This document shows positions 6,941-14,059 of a stretch of DNA of 18,099 bases, one piece after another. Both the position numbers and the translations under genes were made by a program. The DNA is from DATGEO01 sp035310015 (GTDB lineage: Bacteria > Chloroflexota > Dormibacteria > Dormibacterales > Dormibacteraceae): NCBI GenBank assembly GCA_035310015.1, contig DATGEO010000066.1, positions 1-18,099 on the forward strand. The letters are read 5' to 3'. Numbering within the stretch: the stretch's first letter is position 1; each line of letters opens with the position of its first letter. Below the pieces are notes generated by a model. That model made no database searches and was not told the origin of the DNA. It worked only from the letters and a program-made list of their open reading frames with translations.

Positions 6941-7520
6941 CTTCCAGGAGATGGACGACCCGGCGTTCCAGGCGCTCGGGCTCGCGGTCGAGCCGGTGAC
7001 GCCGCCGCCCGGCCTGCGCGCGCGCGTCCTGGCTGCCGTACGGGAGCCGGCCGTGCTCGAGCCGCGGCGGTGGCGCGCGGCTGTCCGGGTGCCGCTCGGC
7101 GCCGTCGCCGCCATAGTCGTGGTCGCGCTCCTCGGCGGCCTGCTGGCCGGCGAGCGCATCGGCGAGTCGCGCGCGCCCGCGCCCCAGTCGCAGGTCGCCC
7201 ACTTCACGCTCACGGGGCACGGCTCGATGGCCGGCGCCTCGGCGACCGTGATCGACCTCAAGCAGGACGGCATCGCGCTCGTCAGCTTCGACGGCCTGCC
7301 CCAGGCGCCCGCGGGCAAGCTGTACGAGGTGTGGCTGATCACGCCCGACGACAGGGCCGAGCCGGCCGGGATCTTCCTGCCCGACGAGAACGGCCAGCGG
7401 CTGCTGGTCATCGAGCGCCCGCTGAAGGGCTACAAGCTGATGGCGGTTACGGTCGAGGCGGCGCCGTCGGGCGTCGCGCAGCCGACGCAGGCGCCGGAAC
7501 TGGCGGGAACCGTGACCTAG
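6933..7520 (+). CDS. RskA-type anti-sigma factor (no visible zinc motif)
   Basis: A 195-residue membrane protein that should hold the sigma factor upstream inactive at the membrane. The short cytoplasmic part (1-53) is followed by one membrane helix (about 54-73) and an extracytoplasmic RskA domain (about 85-195) with the family signature APAGKLYEVWLITPDD (125-140), the AGIF turn and AVTVEAAPSGVAQPTQ (171-186). Release normally follows regulated proteolysis. The N-terminal part lacks the His-x3-Cys-x2-Cys zinc motif and is shorter than the usual sigma-binding domain, so binding must rest on a reduced helix (PPGLRARVLAAV). The start ATG overlaps the sigma gene by 8 bp, so the two are coupled. 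A hairpin begins 5 nt after the stop. Confidence 0.88.
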   Translation: MADFQEMDDPAFQALGLAVEPVTPPPGLRARVLAAVREPAVLEPRRWRAAVRVPLGAVAAIVVVALLGGLLAGERIGESRAPAPQSQVAHFTLTGHGSMAGASATVIDLKQDGIALVSFDGLPQAPAGKLYEVWLITPDDRAEPAGIFLPDENGQRLLVIERPLKGYKLMAVTVEAAPSGVAQPTQAPELAGTVT

Positions 7521-7522
7521 CA

Positions 7523-7550
7523 GATTGATAAGGTCGTCGCCTTATCATCT
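7523..7550 (+). repeat. Hairpin repeat, left copy, flanking the ATPase gene
   Basis: GATTGATAAGG-TCGTCG-CCTTATC: the core TGATAAGG/CCTTATCA (7526-7533 with 7540-7547) is a perfect 8-bp stem with a 6-nt loop, starting 3 nt after the anti-sigma stop. The same 11-nt and 7-nt arms recur at 8796-8819, just after the ATPase stop. It may be a terminator without a U-run or one end of a small cassette. Confidence 0.7.
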
Positions 7551-7589
7551 CCCATCAAATGGCCTCGGCCTGGGCGCCCACTCCGGGGT

Positions 7590-7616
7590 CCCCACGAAAT
7601 CGATGATTTCGTGGGG
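7590..7616 (+). repeat. Perfect 12-bp palindrome spanning the ATPase start codon
   Basis: CCCCACGAAATC-GAT-GATTTCGTGGGG is a perfect 12-bp inverted repeat with a 3-nt loop. The most likely ATPase start ATG (7603-7605) lies across the loop and first base of the right arm. The arms match those of the palindrome at 14902-14939 apart from one compensated base pair (A-T there G-C). In RNA it would bury the start codon. Confidence 0.8.
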
Positions 7617-8790
7617 TGGGAGCCCGTACCGACCCGGCAACGGCATCGATCCTCCGTACCTGGGTGACCGCGAGGAGCAGATCGAGTCGGTCCGCGCCTT
7701 CCTTAACGACCCGAAGAACCCGCGCAACGTCCTGATCACGGGCCTGCGGGGCGTCGGCAAGACCGTGCTCCTCAATCACCTGCAGGCCGAGGCCGAGGCC
7801 GCGGGGTGGCTCGTGGTCGATCGCGAGTTCTCGGAGCCGGACGCGGAGCCGTTCGCCTTCGCCAGCGCGATGCTCAGCGACGTCAACCGCGCCCTGCGCC
7901 GGCTCAGCCTTTCCGCGCGTCTCAGAGACCGCGCGGGCACGCTGCTGCAGGCCGCGGTCGACGTGGTCGGCGCGCTGACCGTGAGCTACGGCGAGTTTCG
8001 GGTCAGCGTCGACACCAAGCGGCGCAGAGCCGAGATCCAGCGCCGCCTCGACGACGACTTGAAGGAGGCGCTCACCCACATCTGTGAGCTCTGCAAGAAG
8101 AGCGAATACCGAGGCCTGGTGCTGCGCTACGACGAGTTCCACGTCATCCGGGAGCGCGCCGCGGCTCCGACCCTGAGCGCGCTGCTCAGCGCGACCTCCG
8201 CGGTGCAGCAGCGCGGCCTGCCGCTGATGCTCATGCTCTGCGGCCTGCCGCCGCTGGTCGACAACCTCTCGCGCTCGAAGAGCTACTCGGAGCGCATGTT
8301 CTCGACGATCGTCCTGGGCAATCTCCGGCCGCCGGAGGACCGCGCTGCGTTCGTCGATCCGGCCGTGCGCCTCGGCCGGCGCTACGCCGACGACGTGGTG
8401 GACGCGGTCATGAGCGACACGGGCGGCTATCCGTTTTTCATCCAGGTCTACGGCGACACGCTGTGGTCGGGCGCCCACGGCGAGACGATCGCCGGCGCCG
8501 ACCTTCGCCGCCTGAGGCCGCGCATCCTGGCCACCCTCGACGCCGGATTCTTCCGCGCCCGCTACGTGCGCGCGTCCCCCAACGAGCGCAAGCTCATGCG
8601 CGACGTCGCGAGGTTCGGGGAGAGCGCGACCATCGAGCAGCTGCACCAGGCCTCGGGCAAGCGCAACAACGAGCTGCAGCCGGCGATCGCGGCGCTGATC
8701 CAGAAGGGCCTGGTCTACCGGCCGGAGCGGGCGCGGATAGGCTTCACCGCCCCGATGTTCGGGGCCTTCCTGAACCGCACGCCGGATTGA
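7603..8790 (+). CDS. AAA-type ATPase with C-terminal winged helix
   Basis: About 395 residues. After an N-terminal SPYRPGNGIDPPYLGDREEQ block, seen in many bacterial and archaeal orphan ATPases of this type, come Walker A GLRGVGKT (47-54), Walker B LVLRYDEFH (about 172-180, Asp-Glu present), a sensor-like region, and a C-terminal winged-helix-like segment (RKLMRDVARFGESATIEQLHQASGKRNNELQPAIAAL, last about 65 residues, written here in part). These are STAND/ORC-like P-loop proteins of the PF13191/PF01637 kind; partners and targets are unknown. ATG 7603 is chosen because it places the family block at the start; it has no ribosome binding site and sits in a palindrome. The frame is open upstream to TTG 7525, through the left hairpin. 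The gene is flanked on both sides by matching hairpins, hinting at a movable cassette. Confidence 0.82.
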   Translation: MISWGGSPYRPGNGIDPPYLGDREEQIESVRAFLNDPKNPRNVLITGLRGVGKTVLLNHLQAEAEAAGWLVVDREFSEPDAEPFAFASAMLSDVNRALRRLSLSARLRDRAGTLLQAAVDVVGALTVSYGEFRVSVDTKRRRAEIQRRLDDDLKEALTHICELCKKSEYRGLVLRYDEFHVIRERAAAPTLSALLSATSAVQQRGLPLMLMLCGLPPLVDNLSRSKSYSERMFSTIVLGNLRPPEDRAAFVDPAVRLGRRYADDVVDAVMSDTGGYPFFIQVYGDTLWSGAHGETIAGADLRRLRPRILATLDAGFFRARYVRASPNERKLMRDVARFGESATIEQLHQASGKRNNELQPAIAALIQKGLVYRPERARIGFTAPMFGAFLNRTPD

Positions 8791-8795
8791 GCCGC

Positions 8796-8823
8796 GATTG
8801 ATAAGGTTTCGGCCTTATCGATC
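8796..8823. repeat. Hairpin repeat, right copy, between convergent genes
   Basis: GATTGATAAGG-TTTCGG-CCTTATCGATC forms an 11-bp stem with one G-T pair. It starts 5 nt after the ATPase stop and ends 1 nt before the core-MetE stop, so it can act as a two-way terminator. Arms and loop length match the copy at 7523-7550. A third CCTTATC follows directly at 8823-8829 in the form CCTTATC, inside the end of core-MetE. Confidence 0.7.
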
Positions 8824-8824
8824 C

Positions 8825-9856
8825 TTATCCCAGCTCGGCGCGGACCTTGGCGGCTCCGGCCGCGAGTGCCAACAGCTTGGCGAACGCCTTCTCGCGCCGC
8901 AGGTACTTCATGCCGCAGTCGGGCGAGAGGATCAGGTGCTCGGGGTCGACGTGCTCCAGCGCCTTGCGGATGCGCGCGGCGACGGTGTCCGCGTCCTCGA
9001 CCGCCGAGTCGTCGGCAAGGTCGATCACGCCGACGATCAAGTCCTTGCCGCGGAGCGCTTCGAGGATTCCGAGGTCGACCTTCTGCTGCGCCGACTCCAT
9101 CGCGACCTGCTTCACGCCCGTGCCCGCGAGCGGTTCGAGAAAGGGATATCCGTTCGGCCGGTCGTGGACGATGTGCGCGTAGCCGAAGCACGTGTGCAGC
9201 GCCGTGGTGCCGGTGATGCCTTCGAGCGCGCGGTTGATCGCCGGAATCGCAAACTGCGCCGCCTTCTCCGACCGCGCCTGGAGGTAAGGCTCGTCGATCT
9301 GCACCACGTCCGCGCCGGCGGCGAAGAGGTCTTTGATCTCCTCGTTGACGGCCGCCGCCAGCGCCATCGCGAGCTCGGCGTCGTCGTGGTAATAGTCGTT
9401 CTGGGCCTGCTGCGACATCGTGAACGGACCGGGAAGCGTGGCTTTGATCCGGCGCCCGGTATGGGCGCGCAGGAACTCGACGTCGCGGGCCTCCACCGGC
9501 CGGGTGCGACGGATCGGCCCGACGACGCGCGGCACTGGGTTGGGGTGCCCGGTGCGGTCGAGCGCGGAGCCCGGGTTGTCCAGGTCCATGCCCTCGAGCG
9601 CGGTCGCGAACCGGTTGGAGTAGCTCTCGCGGCGGATCTCGCCGTCGGTGATGATGTCGATGCCTGCGCGCTCCATGTCATGGATCGCGATGAGCGTCGC
9701 GTCGTCCTGCGCCTGCTCGAGCCAGCGCGGCTCGACCCGCCAGATCTCCCTGGCGCGGACGCGCGGCGGCAGGCGGCCGCCGAGCATCTCCCGGTCGACC
9801 AGCCAGTCGGGCTGCGGATAGCTGCCGACGACCGTCGTCGGTAGCAGCTCGCTCAT
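8825..9856 (-). CDS. Core methionine synthase (MetE C-terminal-domain type)
   Basis: A 343-residue cobalamin-independent-type methionine synthase made only of the catalytic barrel; full MetE is about 750 residues and has an extra N-terminal domain. It begins LLPTTVVGSYPQPDWL and keeps the zinc ligands H221 and C223 (ALHTCFGYAH), E254 (VAMESAQ) and C314 (SPDCGMK), as well as the active-site IDEP (187-190). It transfers a methyl group to homocysteine. Stand-alone core-MetE proteins are known in archaea and some bacteria, where the methyl donor is thought to be a methylated corrinoid protein and not methyl-folate; that donor is inferred here. The ATG at 9856 fits the family start exactly. The frame continues open upstream on this strand, but that part is the antisense of the dehydrogenase. 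It is divergent from the dehydrogenase with 18 bp between start codons. Confidence 0.9.
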   Translation of the reverse strand: MSELLPTTVVGSYPQPDWLVDREMLGGRLPPRVRAREIWRVEPRWLEQAQDDATLIAIHDMERAGIDIITDGEIRRESYSNRFATALEGMDLDNPGSALDRTGHPNPVPRVVGPIRRTRPVEARDVEFLRAHTGRRIKATLPGPFTMSQQAQNDYYHDDAELAMALAAAVNEEIKDLFAAGADVVQIDEPYLQARSEKAAQFAIPAINRALEGITGTTALHTCFGYAHIVHDRPNGYPFLEPLAGTGVKQVAMESAQQKVDLGILEALRGKDLIVGVIDLADDSAVEDADTVAARIRKALEHVDPEHLILSPDCGMKYLRREKAFAKLLALAAGAAKVRAELG

Positions 9857-9874
9857 CGTGCCAACCTTAGAGCG

Positions 9875-10912
9875 ATGAAGACGCTGCGTCTCGAGACGGT
9901 CGACGCGTACATCGCGTTCGATTTCGACTGCCCGACGAGCGCCGGCGGCACCCGCATGGCGCCCGACGTGACCGAGCACGAGACGCAGCTGCTCGCCCGA
10001 GCGATGACGTACAAGTTCGCGGTGCTCGGCGTGAAGTTCGGCGGGGCGAAGGCGGCGATCCGCGCGACGGACGAGGATCGTGACGAAGCCGTCCGCCGCT
10101 ACTGCGACGAGATCAGGCCGCTGGTCGAGAGGGGCACGTTCCTTACCGCCACCGACCTCGGCACCAGGCCGGAAGACCTGAGCTCGCTGCCCGGCACCGA
10201 CCAGGCCGGACTCATGCACACCGACCACCGCGGCATGACCCTCGACGCTTTCATCACCGGCGTCGGCGTGACCGTCGCCGCGGAGACCGCGCTCGGCTCG
10301 CTCGTGGACAGGACCGTGGCGATCGAGGGTTTTGGGAAGATCGGCGGCGCCACCGCGCTGGAGATGTCGCGGCGCGGGGCGCGCGTGGTGGCGTTTTCGA
10401 CCATCCACGGCTCGGTGCAGCGCGAGGCGGGCTTCGCGGTCGACGAGCTGTTGAGACTTCGCTCCGCCCACGGCGACCGCCTGGTCGAGCATCTGGGCGA
10501 GCCGGTGCGGCCGGTCGCGGACCTTTTCGGCGTCGAGGCCGACGTCCTCGTTCCCGGCGCGCGCGTCGGCGTGATCGACGAAGGCCGCGCGCGCTCGCTG
10601 CACGTCCGTGTGGTCGCGCCGGCGGCCAACGTCCCCTACACGCGCGCGGGCCTGGCAGCCCTGCGGCAGCGCGGCATCGTCGCCCTCGCCGACTTCGTGT
10701 GCAACTCCGGGGCCACGATCGGCTACGCGACGGACGGCCTGACCACCGCGGACGATGCCGTCAAGGCGGTCGAGGCAAGGGTCCGCGAGCTGACCAGCCA
10801 GGCGCTGGCCGATCCCGGCGGCGCATTCGAAGGCTCGCGCAAGCTCGCCGAGGCCCACCTCCGGACATGGGTCGACCCGGCGCAGGTGCCCGACGGCCCA
10901 CCCCTCGCCTAG
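9875..10912 (+). CDS. Glu/Leu/Phe/Val-type amino acid dehydrogenase
   Basis: A 345-residue NAD(P)-dependent oxidative deaminase, interconverting an L-amino acid and its 2-oxo acid plus ammonia. AGGTRM (23-28), MTYKFAVLGVKFGGAKAAI (44-62, with substrate-binding K47 and catalytic K59) and TATDLGT with catalytic D94 (91-97) match the leucine/phenylalanine branch more than glutamate dehydrogenase, as does the length (leucine dehydrogenase is about 364). The Rossmann domain follows with EGFGKIGG (151-158; Gly152, 154 and 157). The glycine-rich loop reads GGAKAAI where leucine dehydrogenase has GGGKxVI. No ribosome binding site is seen before ATG 9875; the transcript may be leaderless. One nucleotide separates its stop from the CoA ligase start, so both are probably co-transcribed. 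Substrate specificity is not decided. Confidence 0.85.
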   Translation: MKTLRLETVDAYIAFDFDCPTSAGGTRMAPDVTEHETQLLARAMTYKFAVLGVKFGGAKAAIRATDEDRDEAVRRYCDEIRPLVERGTFLTATDLGTRPEDLSSLPGTDQAGLMHTDHRGMTLDAFITGVGVTVAAETALGSLVDRTVAIEGFGKIGGATALEMSRRGARVVAFSTIHGSVQREAGFAVDELLRLRSAHGDRLVEHLGEPVRPVADLFGVEADVLVPGARVGVIDEGRARSLHVRVVAPAANVPYTRAGLAALRQRGIVALADFVCNSGATIGYATDGLTTADDAVKAVEARVRELTSQALADPGGAFEGSRKLAEAHLRTWVDPAQVPDGPPLA

Positions 10913-10913
10913 C

Positions 10914-12266
10914 ATGCCGGGCGTGACGTCAGGCCGGCTGCCCGGCGACGCGTGCGATCGCGACCCGATCTGGGACCGCGAGGTCGAGACCGAGCACCAC
11001 GATCAGGCCCTGGCCCGCGCGTCGGCGGCTTGGGAGAAGCAGTTCCGTCACCTCGCCGAGCACTCGGAGTTCTACGCCCGGCGCTTTCGCGAGGCGGGGC
11101 TGCGCGGCGAGCTGAAGCTCAGCGACCTCACCCGCCTCCCCTTCACCACCAAGGCCGACTTCAAGCGCGCGCTGGACGAGCGCCCGCCGTTCGGCTCCAA
11201 CCTCTGCGTGCCGCCCGAGCGCGTCAAGCGCATCTACCAGACCAGCGGCACGAGCGGGACCCCGAGCGTGCTGGCGCTCACGCCGAGCGACGTCGAGGTC
11301 TGGACCGCGATCGGCACGCGCACCTACTACGCGACGGGCATTCACGACCACCACAGCGTGCTCACGACCTTCGGCGCCGGCCCCTTCGTCGCGGGACACA
11401 CCTATTTCGTGCTGGCGCGCATCGGGTCGCGCGTCGTGCCGGTCGGCCCGGGCGACACGGACCGCGTGCTGTTCGGGCTCCGCCAGGGCATCTTCGACAC
11501 GCTTATGACGACGCCCTCGTTTGCGCAGCACCTGTCGAACCGGCTCGAGAAGAGCGGGGAGAAGGTGCATCGGCTGGCGCACGTGGTGACGGGCGGCGAG
11601 CCGGGCGGCGGCATCCCCGCGGTGCGCGACCACATCCAGCGCGTGACCGGCGCGACGGTCGACGAGGTCATGGGCATCGGCGACGTGGCGCCCTCGCTGT
11701 TCGGCGAGTGCCCGGCGCAGCGCGGCATGCATTTCTGCGGCGGCGGTCATGTCTGGGTGGAGATGGTCGACCCCGACACGCAGGCGCCGATGGCCATCGA
11801 GCCAGGCGCCGTCGGTGAGCTGGTCTACACGCACCTCACGCGCGAGGCGATGCCGGTGGTGCGCTTCCTCGGCGGCGACATCGTTCGCGTCGAAGGCGGG
11901 GCGGGCAACGAGTGCGAGTGCGGCCGGGCGACGTTCCGGATGCGCATCCTCGGCCGGCGCGACGACATGTTCATAGTCCGAGGCGTGAACGTCTACCCGT
12001 CGGCCATCCTCGCGGTCGTGGGCGATTTCAGGCCGCGGGTCACGGGACGGGCGCGCGTCGTGCGCCCGGGCGAGGACATGAGCGTCGAGCCGCCGGTGCC
12101 GGTCGAGGTCGAGGTGCGCGCGCAGCACACGGGCGACGAGCGGCTGGCGGCGGAGATCGAGGACGCCGTGCGCGCGCGGTTGACGTTCCGCGCCAGGGTC
12201 CTGCTCGTCAGCGAGGCGGATTTCGGTGAGGCGGGGTACAAGACGAGGCTGGTGCGCAAGGCATGA
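10914..12266 (+). CDS. Phenylacetate-CoA-ligase-like (PaaK family) AMP-forming ligase
   Basis: A 450-residue adenylate-forming ligase that activates a carboxylic acid, probably aromatic or arylacetic, as its CoA thioester using ATP. Seen are the phosphate loop YQTSGTSGTPS (108-118), the GIGDVAPSLFGECPAQ block in place of the usual A5 region, GELVYTHLTREAMPVVRF, a CECGR cysteine pair (about 334-338) typical of PaaK relatives, the hinge GRRDDMFIVRGVNVYPSAI (about 347-365), and a final YKTRLVRKA with the likely catalytic Lys. The length is near the PaaK norm (430-440). It is translationally linked on both sides: 1 nt after the dehydrogenase and overlapping the next gene by ATGA. The acid activated is unknown; the neighbours do not include the paaABCDE ring oxygenase, so ordinary phenylacetate catabolism is not implied. 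Confidence 0.88.
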   Translation: MPGVTSGRLPGDACDRDPIWDREVETEHHDQALARASAAWEKQFRHLAEHSEFYARRFREAGLRGELKLSDLTRLPFTTKADFKRALDERPPFGSNLCVPPERVKRIYQTSGTSGTPSVLALTPSDVEVWTAIGTRTYYATGIHDHHSVLTTFGAGPFVAGHTYFVLARIGSRVVPVGPGDTDRVLFGLRQGIFDTLMTTPSFAQHLSNRLEKSGEKVHRLAHVVTGGEPGGGIPAVRDHIQRVTGATVDEVMGIGDVAPSLFGECPAQRGMHFCGGGHVWVEMVDPDTQAPMAIEPGAVGELVYTHLTREAMPVVRFLGGDIVRVEGGAGNECECGRATFRMRILGRRDDMFIVRGVNVYPSAILAVVGDFRPRVTGRARVVRPGEDMSVEPPVPVEVEVRAQHTGDERLAAEIEDAVRARLTFRARVLLVSEADFGEAGYKTRLVRKA

Positions 12267-13045
12267 AGAGGAGAAGGCTTCGCTCCGACATCGCGTGGAG
12301 CGACGCCACGCACATCGTGGTCCGCGGCCACTCGCTGATCGATCTCATCGGCAACGTGACGCTCGGCGACTTCGCCTTCCTCGACCTGACCGGTCGCCTG
12401 CCCACCCCCCAGGAGTCGAACGTCTTCAACGCCATCGTCATCACCCTGGTCGAGCACGGCATGACGCCCAGCGCGATCGCCGCGCGCCTCACCTACCTCG
12501 GCTCCCCCGAGGCGCTCCAGGCCGCGGTCGCGGCCGGCCTGCTGGGTATGGGCGATCGCTTCGGCGGGCCCGCGGAGGAGGTCGCGCGCACGCTGCAGGA
12601 GGCGATGGAAGGAGGCGGCGAGCTGCCCGCGCTCGCACGGGCCATCGTCCAGGAGAAGAAGGACGCGAAGCGGCCGGTCCCGGGGCTTGGTCACCCGATC
12701 CACAAGCCCATCGACCCGCGCACGCCGCGGCTGTTCGAGATCGCCGCCGCCAACGGCTTCTCGGGGCGTTACGTCGAGCTGATCAGCCTGGTGTCGCGGG
12801 AGGCGGAGCGTGAGTTCAAGCGCGCGCTTCCCGTCAACGCGACCGGCGCCATCGGCGCGATCGCGAGCGAGCTCGGCTTCTCCTGGCGCGTGTGCCGCGG
12901 CCTGGCGGTGATGGGCCGGGCGATCGGGCTGGTCGCCCACCTGCAGGAGGAGGCGGACGAGCCGATGGCCGCGGAGATCTGGGCCCGAGTCGACGACGAA
13001 GCCTCCGAGCAGGTGCGCGGCGAAACCCGCCCGGAGCGGGACTAA
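12263..13045 (+). CDS. Citryl-CoA-lyase-like protein (citrate synthase fold, short form)
   Basis: 260 residues of the citrate synthase superfamily, matching short proteins annotated as citryl-CoA lyase (related to the C-terminal lyase domain of ATP-citrate lyase). Such enzymes cleave or form a C-C bond between an acyl-CoA and an oxo acid. H65 (LVEHGM) and H144 (PGLGHPIHKP) stand at the two catalytic His positions. The third catalytic residue, Asp in 'NVD(G)', appears replaced: here the motif reads LPVNATGAIGA (189-199), with Thr194 where Asp is expected. This may be family-wide in this subgroup or may mean altered chemistry. ATG 12263 overlaps the ligase stop as ATGA, so the product of the ligase could be its substrate. 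GLVAHLQEE near the end resembles the lyase domain as well. Confidence 0.8.
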   Translation: MKRRRLRSDIAWSDATHIVVRGHSLIDLIGNVTLGDFAFLDLTGRLPTPQESNVFNAIVITLVEHGMTPSAIAARLTYLGSPEALQAAVAAGLLGMGDRFGGPAEEVARTLQEAMEGGGELPALARAIVQEKKDAKRPVPGLGHPIHKPIDPRTPRLFEIAAANGFSGRYVELISLVSREAEREFKRALPVNATGAIGAIASELGFSWRVCRGLAVMGRAIGLVAHLQEEADEPMAAEIWARVDDEASEQVRGETRPERD

Positions 13046-13051
13046 CATTGA

Positions 13052-13063
13052 TTGCGATCGCAA
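13052..13063. promoter_or_regulatory. Candidate operator: perfect 12-nt palindrome before the dioxygenase gene
   Basis: TTGCGATCGCAA is a perfect palindrome in the 42-bp gap before the dioxygenase, 24 nt upstream of its TTG start. A -10-like TAACAT (13043-13048) lies just upstream, so a bound repressor would cover the start region of an internal promoter. Dioxygenases of this family are often under MarR-type control; no regulator gene is in the window. Confidence 0.4.
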
Positions 13064-13087
13064 CCATCGCCCGCAGGGGGTAGCGCG

Positions 13088-14059
13088 TTGACAGGCAGCA
13101 TCCCGGGCATCCATCACGTCACCTGCATCACGGGCGACGTGCAGAGGAACGTCGATTTCTACGTCAGCGTGCTCGGCCTGCGCTTCGTCAAGAAGAGCAT
13201 CAACCAGGACCTGCCCGACACCTATCACCTCTACTTCGCCGACTACGTCGGCTCGCCCGGCACGGCGATGACGTTCTTCGGCTGGCCGACGTGGCCCGCG
13301 CGGCGTGCCGGCAGCGGCCAGGTCACGACGGTCGCATTCGCCGTGCCCGAACGCTCGCTCGACTACTGGGCGCGGAGGCTCGAGGAGAAAGGCGTCGAGG
13401 CCGAACGTTCAGAGCGATTCGGCGTCGAGGTCATCACCCTCGACGACCCCGACGGCATCCAGCTCCAGGTGGCCGGCCAGGCGTCGGACGAGCGCTGGGT
13501 GCCCTGGAAGCGGGGGCCGGTGCCCGTCGAGCACGCGATCCGCGGCTTCCACTCGGTCACCCTGACCGTCGCCGAGGCGGCCGGCACGGCCGAGCTGCTG
13601 ACCAGGACGATGGGCTTCCGCCAGGTCGATCACAGCGGCGCGCGCACGAGATTCGAGACCGGGCCCGGCGGTCCCGACGCGATCGTCGACGTGCTGGAGT
13701 CGCCCGAGGGTCCGGCCGGCGAGGAGTCGATCGGCACCGTGCACCACGTCGCGTGGCGTGCGCCCGACGACGCGGCGCAGCTGGCCTGGCGCGAGGTGCT
13801 GGCGGAGGCCGGACGCAACGTGACGCCGGTGATCGACCGCTACTACTTCAAGTCCATCTACTACCGCGAGCCGGGCGGCGTCCTGTTCGAGGTCGCCACC
13901 GACACCCCGGGGTTCACGGTCGACGAGAAGCCCGAAGACCTCGGCTCCGGCCTCAGCCTTCCGCCCTGGTTCCAGGTGCGGCACGAGCGGCTCGAGGAGA
14001 CGCTCACCCCGATAGTCGTTCCGACAAATCTCGTTCCAGGGAGGGCTAGAAGCCTATGA
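13088..14059 (+). CDS. Ring-cleaving dioxygenase, glyoxalase fold (MhqO/PcpA-like)
   Basis: 323 residues, two glyoxalase/bleomycin-resistance modules, related to hydroquinone 1,2-dioxygenases (PcpA, LinE) and the Bacillus MhqA/MhqO/CatE proteins that detoxify quinones. The N-terminal SIPGIHHVTCITGDVQRNVDF and the following VLGLRFVKKS are family hallmarks. The Fe(II) ligands expected are His9 or His10 (GIHHVT), His219 or His220 (TVHHVAW) and Glu268 (VLFEVATD), all present. RYYFKSIYYREPGG (251-264) matches the substrate pocket block of the family. The start is TTG 13088, chosen for AGGGGG 7 nt upstream and because it gives the standard N-terminus; the frame is open further up without a signal. 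Its stop overlaps the next start as ATGA. It opens an aromatic diol ring, probably a para-diol or quinol; the exact substrate is unknown. Confidence 0.88.
   Translation: MTGSIPGIHHVTCITGDVQRNVDFYVSVLGLRFVKKSINQDLPDTYHLYFADYVGSPGTAMTFFGWPTWPARRAGSGQVTTVAFAVPERSLDYWARRLEEKGVEAERSERFGVEVITLDDPDGIQLQVAGQASDERWVPWKRGPVPVEHAIRGFHSVTLTVAEAAGTAELLTRTMGFRQVDHSGARTRFETGPGGPDAIVDVLESPEGPAGEESIGTVHHVAWRAPDDAAQLAWREVLAEAGRNVTPVIDRYYFKSIYYREPGGVLFEVATDTPGFTVDEKPEDLGSGLSLPPWFQVRHERLEETLTPIVVPTNLVPGRARSL

Noticed and set aside
7523..8823. Hairpin pair as ends of an insertion sequence
   Set aside because: The gene between them is an AAA-type ATPase without a recombinase or transposase signature, and no flanking target-site duplication was found; kept as a cassette hypothesis only.
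8825..10915. 696-codon open frame on the minus strand running through core-MetE and across the dehydrogenase
   Set aside because: The MetE family begins at 9856; the upstream part is antisense of a clear dehydrogenase, with biased Arg/Ala/Val-rich composition typical of high-GC shadow frames.
13011..13045. Short CCCGC/GCGGG stem at the end of the citryl-CoA-lyase-like gene as a terminator
   Set aside because: Only 5 bp, inside codons and without a T-run; such stems are expected by chance at this GC content.
13054..13061. GCGATCGC as a HIP1-type cyanobacterial repeat
   Set aside because: I noticed this octamer only here in the window and other features do not suggest a cyanobacterium; kept only as part of a longer candidate operator.
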